6,212 bases of DNA from Thermoleophilaceae bacterium (GTDB taxonomy: Bacteria; Actinomycetota; Thermoleophilia; Solirubrobacterales; Thermoleophilaceae): positions 1-6,212 of the forward strand of contig JACCYP010000233.1 of the NCBI GenBank assembly GCA_013696425.1, read 5' to 3'. A program made the translations under genes and the position numbers. This document shows, piece by piece, positions 1 through 4,439 of this stretch; the first letter of the stretch is position 1; each line of letters opens with the position of its first letter. The notes under the pieces were generated by a model. That model was not told the origin of the DNA. It saw only the letters and a program-made list of their open reading frames with translations, and ran no database searches.

Positions 1-2
1 AC

Positions 3-23
3 CGCGGGCCGAGAGGCCCCGCG
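3..23 (-). terminator. Candidate hairpin terminator downstream of the ABC permease
   Basis: A GC-rich stem-loop begins 12 bases beyond the permease stop codon. Its arms lie at 3-10 and 15-23, pair around a four-base loop (11-14), and contain one bulged C. Position and strength suit the end of the exporter operon. The window ends before any U-tract could be seen, so an intrinsic terminator is not proven; it may be a simple RNA-stabilising hairpin. Confidence 0.4.
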
Positions 24-35
24 TCGCCGCGTAGC

Positions 36-887
36 TCAGCCCTTGCGGTAGAGCCGCGTGGTGAGCGGGGCGAACACCGCCGTCAGCGCCGCCGCCACGG
101 CCAGCACGATCGCGATGTCGCCGGCCTGGGCGTTGCCCTCCATCAGGCCGCGCGAGGCGGTCGCGAGGATCGAGATCGGGTTCACGTCGACGAACGCCTC
201 GAGGCCCTTCGGCAGCGTGGTGGGGTCGACGAACACGTTGGAGAGGAACGTGAGCGGGAAGATCGTCATGAAGCCCGCATTCATGACCGCGTTGGGTGAG
301 CGCATGACCAGGCCGAGCGTGGTGAAGACCCACGAGAGGCCGAAGGCGAAGACCACCACGAGCCCGAGCGCGAGCACCACGCCGCCGATCCCCGCACCTG
401 GCCGGTAGCCGAGGATCACGCCGAGCACGATGATCACGGTGCCCGCCAGGATGTAGCGAACGCTGTCGCCGAGCAGCGATCCCACCAGCGGCGCGGGGCG
501 CCAGATCGGAAGCGAGCGGAAGCGGTCGACCACGCCCCGCGTGAGGTCGGTGTTGAGCGCGACGCCGGAGTAGACGGTCGTGAACAGCACCGACATCACC
601 AGGATTCCCGGCAGGATGTAGTCGAGATAGGCGGCGGTCGACCCGGAGATCGCGCCGCCGAACAGGTAGGTGAACATCAGGACGAACATCACCGGCGTGA
701 TGGTCACGTCGAGGAGCTGCTCGGGGACGTGCTTGACCTTGAGCATCCCCCGCCAGCCGAAGGTGAGCGCCGCGGAGGCCGCGCCTGCGGCCGGGGGGCG
801 CGACGTGGAGGAGATCGCCTTGCGGACCGCGGCCTCGTCCGCGGTGCCCCCGATGTCCGTCTGCGTGGTGGCCGGTGCCGTGCTCAT
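36..887 (-). CDS. ABC-2 type transporter permease (DrrB-like)
   Basis: This is a 283-residue integral membrane subunit of an ABC exporter. A polar, probably cytoplasmic N-terminus of about 55 residues is followed by six predicted helices near residues 60-78, 89-110, 142-160, 168-195, 200-222 and 256-276. Between helices 2 and 3 lies GVVDRFRSLPI (118-128), the conserved loop of DrrB/ABC-2 permeases that contacts the ATPase. ABC-2 permeases of this type export drugs, lipids or polysaccharides; the substrate cannot be told here. The ATG is fixed by a strong AGGAGGAGG upstream and by a four-base ATGA overlap with the ATPase stop, so the two are translationally coupled. The reading frame runs open further upstream, but that part is a shadow of the ATPase gene. 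Because the ATPase is frameshifted, this subunit may lack its partner in the cell. Confidence 0.9.
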   Translation of the reverse strand: MSTAPATTQTDIGGTADEAAVRKAISSTSRPPAAGAASAALTFGWRGMLKVKHVPEQLLDVTITPVMFVLMFTYLFGGAISGSTAAYLDYILPGILVMSVLFTTVYSGVALNTDLTRGVVDRFRSLPIWRPAPLVGSLLGDSVRYILAGTVIIVLGVILGYRPGAGIGGVVLALGLVVVFAFGLSWVFTTLGLVMRSPNAVMNAGFMTIFPLTFLSNVFVDPTTLPKGLEAFVDVNPISILATASRGLMEGNAQAGDIAIVLAVAAALTAVFAPLTTRLYRKG

Positions 888-891
888 GCCG

Positions 892-900
892 CCTCCTCCT
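892..900 (-). promoter_or_regulatory. Strong ribosome binding site of the permease
   Basis: The minus strand reads AGGAGGAGG, with its last base four bases before the permease ATG; the first AGGAGG is spaced seven bases. It lies inside the last codons of the ATPase gene. It decides the permease start and would allow translation of the permease even if ribosomes leave the frameshifted ATPase early. Confidence 0.75.
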
Positions 901-1552
901 GGTTCTCCCCGGCCGCCACGTCCTCGGCCGTGTGGCCGGTGAGCGCGAGGAACACCTCGTCGAGGCTCGGCTGCCCGAGCGAGAAGTCGGCTATCCCCAC
1001 ACCCGAGCGGGTGAGCTCGGCGATCGCCTCGGCGCCGCGGTCGCCGGCCGCGCACTGCACTGTGAGGGCGGCGATGTCGGGCTCGAGGGTGACCGCCCCC
1101 AGCTCGCGCTCGAGGACCTCCGCGGCCGCGGAGCGCTGATCGGGGTCGAGCAGGCGCACGTGCAGCGAGCCGGAGCCGACCGATGCCTTCAGCTGGCCCG
1201 GCGTGCCCTCGGCGATCACCTTGCCCTGGTCGATCACGGCGATCCCGTCCGCGAGCTGGTCGGCCTCCTCCAGGTACTGGGTGCAGAGGAGGATCGTGGT
1301 TCCCTCCGCGACCAGAGCCCGGATGATCCCCCACACCTGGTTGCGCGAGCGCGGGTCGAGCCCGGTGGTGGGCTCGTCGAGGAACATCAGCTGCGGTGTG
1401 ACGACAATGCTTGCGGCGATGTCGACGCGGCGCCGCATGCCGCCCGAGAAGTTCTTCACCAGCTTGCCCCGGGCGTCGTAGAGCCCGAAGGCCTCGAGCA
1501 GCTCGTCGGCGCGATCCTTCGCCGCCGCACGGCGGAGCCCGAGCAGCCGTCC

Positions 1553-1564
1553 GATCAGATCAGG
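1553..1564 (-). other. Frameshift site in the ATPase gene (one base missing)
   Basis: On the plus strand this segment reads GATCAGATCAGG. The restored gene would be explained by a tandem GATCAG-GATCAG in which one G has been lost. The minus strand reads CTG ATC TGA in the first frame and CTG ATC GGA one base back. No slippery heptamer of the X-XXY-YYZ type is present, so a programmed -1 shift is unlikely. A simple indel at a short repeat fits best. Confidence 0.75.
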
Positions 1565-1873
1565 TTCTCGCGCCCGGTGAGGTCCTCGTCGACCGAGGCG
1601 AGCTGGCCCGTGAGGCTCACGGCCGCCCGTACGGCGTCGGCATCCTCAACGATGTCGTGACCGAGCACGCGGGCGCTGCCTTCGTCGGGCCGGATCAGGG
1701 TGGCCAGCATGCGGATGGCGGTGGTCTTGCCGGCGCCGTTTGGGCCGAGCACGCCGTACACCGAGCCCGTGCGCACTGCCAGGTCGACGCCGTCCACGGC
1801 GCGCGTGTCGCCGAAGGACTTGACCAGGCCGGTGGCCTCGATCGCGAGTGTGGTCTGAGCGGTCATCGGCGCA

Positions 1874-1904
1874 ACCCTATAAGTTCAAGTTCGGTTGAAG
1901 TCAA
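1874..1904 (-). promoter_or_regulatory. Probable exporter promoter with an inverted-repeat operator and leaderless start
   Basis: The minus strand shows a -35 box TTGACT at 1904-1899. Two -10 choices overlap: TATAGG at 1881-1876 (17-base spacer) and TAGGGT at 1879-1874 (19-base spacer). The second ends seven bases before the ATPase ATG, so transcription would begin at or next to the start codon; no Shine-Dalgarno is present. Between the boxes lies the dyad TTCAA-N6-TTGAA (1884-1899). An inverted repeat inside a long spacer is the layout of MerR-family promoters, but a TetR- or MarR-type repressor site is also possible. No regulator gene is in the window. Confidence 0.6.
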
Positions 1905-1915
1905 GCCGAATTTTC

Positions 1916-1935
1916 CGCTGAGGAGGTGCTCAGCG
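1916..1935 (-). terminator. Perfect stem-loop over the stop codon of the GFA-like gene
   Basis: A perfect 7-bp inverted repeat (CGCTGAG and CTCAGCG) with a six-base loop covers the stop codon of the gene ending at 1930. On the minus transcript it is followed by GGAAAA rather than a U-tract, so it is not a classical intrinsic terminator. It sits just upstream of the exporter promoter and may separate the two transcription units or stabilise the 3' end. Confidence 0.35.
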
Positions 1936-2355
1936 CGGCTCGGGAAACCGCTCGTCGAAGCACGGCAGCCCGTCGTCCGGGATCGGCTCCCATACCGCGG
2001 CGTTCGCGACGAACTGGCGGCCCATCATGCGGATGCCGGGGTCGCCGTCGATCACGCCCATACGGACCAGCGAGATCTCCTCGCTGTCAGGTGCGACGCC
2101 GAAGAGCGCCGAGCCGCACTCCTTGCAGAAGAGCTTGGCGAACCCGTCGGGCGGGTCCCAGCTTCCGACCTGCTTCTCGCCCTCGACGATGCGAAGCGAC
2201 CCGGGCGCGACCTGGGCCGTCGCCGATGCCCCTCCGCCCGTGCGGCGCTGGCAGCGGGTGCAGTGGCAGTACCCGGCCGCCACGAGCGGCTCGTCGATCT
2301 CGAACTTCACGGCCCCGCAGCCGCAGTGTCCGGTGAGTGCAGGGGAGTCGGCCAT
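1930..2355 (-). CDS. GFA-family (Mss4-like fold) zinc-binding protein
   Basis: This 141-residue cytoplasmic protein has the full cysteine pattern of the GFA (glutathione-dependent formaldehyde-activating enzyme/CENP-V) family: CGCG at 11-14, YCHCTRCQRRTGG at 29-41, and FCKECGSALF at 76-85. These cysteines bind structural and catalytic-site zinc in characterised members. The name comes from Paracoccus Gfa, which was proposed to aid S-hydroxymethyl-glutathione formation; most members have no proven activity, and actinobacteria usually lack glutathione, so the real substrate is unknown. The start MADSP was chosen because family homology begins there; the open frame upstream overlaps the zinc-finger gene and looks like noise. 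It begins 10 bases after the DksA/TraR-type gene stops, so the two probably share a transcript. A Shine-Dalgarno is weak at best. Confidence 0.85.
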   Translation of the reverse strand: MADSPALTGHCGCGAVKFEIDEPLVAAGYCHCTRCQRRTGGGASATAQVAPGSLRIVEGEKQVGSWDPPDGFAKLFCKECGSALFGVAPDSEEISLVRMGVIDGDPGIRMMGRQFVANAAVWEPIPDDGLPCFDERFPEPR

Positions 2356-2365
2356 GCGGTGCAGC

Positions 2366-2734
2366 CTACCGGCGGCGCGGGTCGCGGGCCCGGCGCTGGG
2401 CGCCCGCGCATTCGACGCACAGAACGCTGTCGGGCATCGCCTGGTGGCGGCCGGGCGGGATCGGGTCGCCGCACACGTCGCAGATGCCGTAGGTCCCCTC
2501 ATCGAGCTTGGCGAGCGCCCGCTCCGTGCGGGCAAGGCCCTCCTCCAACGAGCTGCCGACCCCGATCTCGGTCATGCGGCTGATCGCCTCGACGGTCCCG
2601 TCGCCGATGCGCTTGCCGAATCCCTGCGCGGCGCCGAGCTCCGGGCTCTCCGCCAGCGCATCCACGCGCTCGCGCATGCCGTCGCGGCGCTCCTCGAGCT
2701 GCAGACGGATGGCGTCGAGGTCCAAATGTTCCAT
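2366..2734 (-). CDS. DksA/TraR-family C4-type zinc-finger protein
   Basis: This 122-residue protein has a charged, helical N-terminal half (residues 1-80), probably the coiled-coil hairpin of the family. A C-terminal zinc finger follows, with cysteines 85, 88, 106 and 109 spaced CxxC-x17-CxxC, starting TYGICDVCGDPIP. DksA binds the RNA polymerase secondary channel and mediates the response to ppGpp; many actinobacterial relatives have no assigned role. The usual acidic tip (DxxDxA) of E. coli DksA is not obvious, so a DksA-like activity should not be assumed. The ATG at 2734 is preferred over the in-frame ATG at 2782, which adds 16 residues unlike the family and lies across the tRNA-like repeat. 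A weak -10-like TTTACT at 2746-2741 would place transcription start close to the ATG. Confidence 0.85.
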   Translation of the reverse strand: MEHLDLDAIRLQLEERRDGMRERVDALAESPELGAAQGFGKRIGDGTVEAISRMTEIGVGSSLEEGLARTERALAKLDEGTYGICDVCGDPIPPGRHQAMPDSVLCVECAGAQRRARDPRRR

Positions 2735-2746
2735 GAGCTGAGTAAA

Positions 2747-2775
2747 GCGGAGCGGGTGGGAATCGGAATCCCTCG
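2747..2775 (+). repeat. Degenerate copy of the tRNA-Ser 3' end (possible attachment-site remnant)
   Basis: This stretch aligns with 3564-3590, the T-arm and 3' acceptor strand of the tRNA-Ser gene, in the same orientation. By eye, 24 of the 27 tRNA-side bases match, with two single-base insertions. It lies between the DksA-type gene and the plus-strand cassette, about 817 bases from the tRNA copy. This is the arrangement left by site-specific integration into a tRNA 3' end. The G-rich composition makes some chance similarity possible. Confidence 0.45.
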
Positions 2776-2910
2776 CCGGCATCGGCGCCGTGGAGGCCTC
2801 GACCGTGGACGAGACACTCGCCCGGGTTTCGGCGCATGACGACCTCGCCGGCGCGCTCGCGCCGTGCGCCGCCGTTGACGCCGCTCAAGAGACCCGTAGA
2901 GCGGACCTCA

Positions 2911-2916
2911 TACGAT
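2911..2916 (+). promoter_or_regulatory. Candidate -10 box of the small ORF/nucleotidyltransferase pair, leaderless
   Basis: TACGAT fits the actinobacterial TANNNT -10 pattern and ends seven bases before the ATG at 2924. Transcription would then begin at or next to the start codon. There is no Shine-Dalgarno before that ATG. No good -35 lies at 17-18 bases; a TTGACG at 2875-2880 is too far from this box and could serve only another start. Confidence 0.45.
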
Positions 2917-2923
2917 TACCACC

Positions 2924-3082
2924 ATGGCCAAGCAAGGGGCGAAGCGCCACCCCCACCCGGACCCGATCCGAGTGCGACAGCTGCGCGAGGATGCCAAGCG
3001 CCCGATGGGAGTGAACCTCAGCGAGGGGATTGCGCTGAGCCACACGCTGATGCGGTTCGTCGGAGCCGCCCGGGCTCGTTGA
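2924..3082 (+). CDS. Small basic protein of unknown function, coupled to the nucleotidyltransferase
   Basis: This is a 52-residue protein beginning MAKQGAKRHPHPDP and ending in AARAR. The N-terminus is basic and proline/histidine-rich. Residues 15-28 and 31-50 look like two amphipathic helices, the second being NLSEGIALSHTLMRFVGAA. No membrane helix, signal peptide or cysteine is visible. Its TGA stop overlaps the TTG start of the next gene (TTGA), the usual sign of translational coupling and of a two-component module. In that position a small partner or antitoxin is a reasonable guess, but no family is recognised and the function is unknown. The start is supported by the -10-like TACGAT seven bases upstream. 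G/C-ending codons dominate, as in real genes of this genome. Confidence 0.7.
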   Translation: MAKQGAKRHPHPDPIRVRQLREDAKRPMGVNLSEGIALSHTLMRFVGAARAR

Positions 3083-3564
3083 GCGGTCCAGCCTTCGATC
3101 AGCTGCTGCGGCAACTGTCAGACGCGGGCGTCCGCTTCGTGCTGGTCGGTGGGCTCGCAGTCAACGCTTGGGGCGTCGTGCGTGGTACCAAGGATGTCGA
3201 CATCGTGGTCGCAGCGGAATTGGAGAACTTCGAGCGCATCGCCCGCGTAGCGGTTGCTTTGCACGGACATGTACAGGGGCCGGATGTGCTGCTCAGCAGC
3301 GAATCGTCGATCGCAGCGCGGCTCTCCCAAGGCGAGCAGGTCGTCATCGAAACAGAGCTGGGACGGCTGGACATCGTCCAAGGGCTCGATGGTGTTCCAG
3401 CCTACGAGGAGCTCCGACCCAAGGCGATCGAAGCCGACGTCCTCGGGGTCACGATCCCAGTTTCCGGGCTGGAGGATCTGCGCGCCATGAAGCGCGCCGC
3501 GGGCGGAACCCGAGATCTCGCCGACCTCGAGGACCTCGAAGCCGCCCACAGCGAGAACCAGTAG
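3079..3564 (+). CDS. Nucleotidyltransferase-fold protein (MNT/AbiEii/DUF6036-like)
   Basis: This 161-residue soluble protein has the polymerase-beta-like nucleotidyltransferase core. VGGLAVNAWG (23-32) contains the GG motif. RGTKDVDIVV (35-44) gives the DxD metal ligands D39 and D41, and GRLDIV (95-100) supplies the likely third carboxylate, D98. A C-terminal MKRAAGGTRDLADLEDL segment (137-153) matches the K-R...DL-DL tail common to these families. Related proteins are NTase halves of toxin-antitoxin or abortive-infection pairs that move nucleotides onto RNA or protein; many short relatives are uncharacterised. The TTG start overlaps the upstream stop as TTGA. An ATG at 2836 in the same frame would add 81 proline-rich residues that are a shadow of the small ORF. 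Hand-counted GC over 3181-3420 is about 62%, against about 74% over 4201-4380, suggesting transfer. The stop codon directly abuts the convergent tRNA-Ser gene. Confidence 0.85.
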   Translation: MSGPAFDQLLRQLSDAGVRFVLVGGLAVNAWGVVRGTKDVDIVVAAELENFERIARVAVALHGHVQGPDVLLSSESSIAARLSQGEQVVIETELGRLDIVQGLDGVPAYEELRPKAIEADVLGVTIPVSGLEDLRAMKRAAGGTRDLADLEDLEAAHSENQ

Positions 3565-3590
3565 CGGAGGGGGAGGGATTCGAACCCTCG
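3564..3590 (+). repeat. tRNA-Ser 3' end, intact partner of the repeat at 2747-2775
   Basis: This segment is the T-arm and 3' acceptor strand of the tRNA-Ser gene, read on the plus strand. It begins at the last base of the nucleotidyltransferase stop codon. With the copy at 2747-2775 it forms an imperfect direct repeat enclosing the two-gene cassette, and would be the functional end of an attachment-site pair. Confidence 0.45.
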
Positions 3591-3653
3591 AACGACCTTA
3601 CGACCGTTAACGGTTTTCGAGACCGCCCCGTTCAACCACTCCGGCACCCCTCC
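3565..3653 (-). tRNA. tRNA-Ser (anticodon CGA)
   Basis: The minus strand folds as an 89-base class II tRNA. The acceptor stem is GGAGGGG with CCCCTCC, discriminator G at 3565, and no encoded CCA. The D-arm has a 3-bp CCG/CGG stem. The anticodon stem GCGGT/ACCGT has one G-U pair and a loop CTCGAAA that gives anticodon CGA at 3619-3617, reading UCG serine codons. The variable arm is long (20 bases, AACG/CGTT stem), and the T-arm is GAGGG-TTCGAAT-CCCTC. The long variable arm and the anticodon both indicate serine. It lies 33 bases after the small membrane protein gene on the same strand and may be transcribed with it. No terminator is visible past its 3' end, which touches the convergent nucleotidyltransferase gene. 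Confidence 0.96.
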
Positions 3654-3686
3654 TGGGGCCCAATCAGGGCGACGGAGAGGCTAGCG

Positions 3687-3890
3687 TCAGACCGCCGGTG
3701 GCGGTGACTCCTTGCGCCCGCCCCAGAGCTTGGAGGCGAGGAACGCGAGCGCGGCTGCGATCGGGATGTAGAGGATTACGATGCCGATGCGAGCGCCCTC
3801 GTCGGAGGCGAAGGCGTTGATGACCGCGTAGATGAGGAACAGCGCGATCAGGACGAATACGACGGCGACGATGCGAAGGAGAATTGTCAT
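3687..3890 (-). CDS. Small two-helix membrane protein, unknown function
   Basis: This 67-residue protein starts MTILLRIVAVVFVLIALF. It has two hydrophobic helices, near residues 4-27 and 34-56, joined by a short acidic loop (ASDEGAR). A short basic and proline-rich tail (KLWGGRKESPPPAV) follows. The lysine/arginine cluster after helix 2 suggests that both ends are cytoplasmic. No known family is recognised with certainty. It lies 32 bases downstream of tadA on the same strand and 33 bases before tRNA-Ser, so it is probably co-transcribed with tadA. The Shine-Dalgarno is weak. The longer open frame upstream is a shadow of tadA, and hydrophobicity begins exactly at this ATG. Confidence 0.75.
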   Translation of the reverse strand: MTILLRIVAVVFVLIALFLIYAVINAFASDEGARIGIVILYIPIAAALAFLASKLWGGRKESPPPAV

Positions 3891-3922
3891 AGGGGCATCA
3901 TCCACGGCGCGCCGGATGTGAC

Positions 3923-4387
3923 TTAGCGGCGGCTCGCGAAGAACTCGCGCAGCAGCCCGGCCGACTCCTCGGCGAGCAGGCCGCCGGCCACCTCGGGGCG
4001 GTGGTTGAAGCGCGGCTCTCCCGTCACGTCGAGCACGCTGCCGGCCGCGCCGGCCTTCGGGTCGGCCGCGCCGTAGACCACGCGCGGCACGCGCGCGAGC
4101 ACGATCGCGCCCGCGCACATCGCGCATGGCTCAAGCGTTACGTACAGGACGCAGTCGTCGAGGCGCCAGCCGCCCACCGCGGCCGAGGCCTCGCGCAGGG
4201 CGAGCACCTCGCAGTGGGCGGTTGGGTCGCCGCGCAGTTCGCGCTCGTTCGGCGCGGCGGCGATCACCTCGCCGTCGCGCGCGATCACGCACCCGACCGG
4301 CACGTCGTCGTGCTCGAGCGAGCGCTCCGCCTCGCGGAGCGCGAGCCGCATGAAGTACTCGTCGCGGCCGAAGAACGCCGGGGTCAC
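3923..4387 (-). CDS. tadA: tRNA-specific adenosine deaminase TadA
   Basis: This zinc-dependent deaminase converts adenosine 34 to inosine in the anticodon of tRNA-Arg(ACG), allowing it to read CGU, CGC and CGA. The 154-residue protein shows the cytidine-deaminase-fold active site: DPTAHCEVLAL (54-64) with zinc ligand H58 and catalytic E60, and TLEPCAMCAGAI (84-95) with zinc ligands C88 and C91. FNHRPEV near residue 127 is typical of bacterial TadA. The middle residue of the usual HAE motif is cysteine here. The start is a GTG at 4387 with a weak AAGG-type site nearby; an internal Met13 would cut the first helix. It follows the epimerase by 52 bases on the same strand and precedes the small membrane protein by 32. 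Other nucleoside deaminases share the fold, but length and motifs fit TadA best. Confidence 0.88.
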   Translation of the reverse strand: MTPAFFGRDEYFMRLALREAERSLEHDDVPVGCVIARDGEVIAAAPNERELRGDPTAHCEVLALREASAAVGGWRLDDCVLYVTLEPCAMCAGAIVLARVPRVVYGAADPKAGAAGSVLDVTGEPRFNHRPEVAGGLLAEESAGLLREFFASRR

Positions 4388-4439
4388 GGCGAAGCGCCTT
4401 CGGCCTCCGGGCTCGTCGGCTGTGAGGATCTCCGGGGTC

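Larger units (their letters stand above)
884..1866 (-). pseudogene. ABC transporter ATP-binding protein (DrrA-like), broken by a single-base frameshift
   Basis: This would be the ATPase of the exporter. The first frame (1866 to the TGA at 1557-1555) gives 103 residues with Walker A GPNGAGKTT (41-49) and the Q-loop glutamine (Q88), ending at the TGREN-L-I segment. The second frame runs to the TGA at 886-884 and carries the signature FSGGMRRR (from about 140), Walker B LMFLDEP (160-166), the D-loop, and the DrrA-type TQYLEEADQLAD segment in place of a histidine switch. Adding one base near 1557 restores the continuous family sequence ENLILIGRLLGL and a protein of 327 residues, the usual DrrA length. 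As given, neither piece can form a complete nucleotide-binding domain; the second could start only at an internal codon such as the GTG at 1459. Both halves are otherwise well conserved, so the lesion is recent or is a sequencing error. Confidence 0.85.

Noticed and set aside
888..1334. N-terminal extension of the permease to 1334
   Set aside because: It is an out-of-frame reading of the ATPase gene with repetitive Arg/Gly content; the ATG at 887 has a strong ribosome site and a coupled overlap.
1553..1564. Programmed -1 frameshift making a full ATPase
   Set aside because: There is no slippery heptamer or clear downstream stimulatory structure; a one-base indel in a short tandem repeat is simpler.
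1411..2583. Plus-strand open frame of 390 codons across the ATPase, GFA-like and zinc-finger genes
   Set aside because: It crosses three genes and an intergenic promoter, has low-complexity arginine-rich composition and no motif.
2776..2860. Whole degenerate tRNA-Ser pseudogene extending the repeat at 2747-2775
   Set aside because: Short matches such as CGACCGT and CGAGAC appear in the right order, but only with many large gaps; beyond the T-arm and acceptor strand the likeness is not convincing.
2836..3078. ATG at 2836 as start of the nucleotidyltransferase
   Set aside because: The added 81 residues are proline- and arginine-rich, match no family, and lie out of frame over the small ORF and its promoter. 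The TTG overlapping the upstream stop gives a normal N-terminus.
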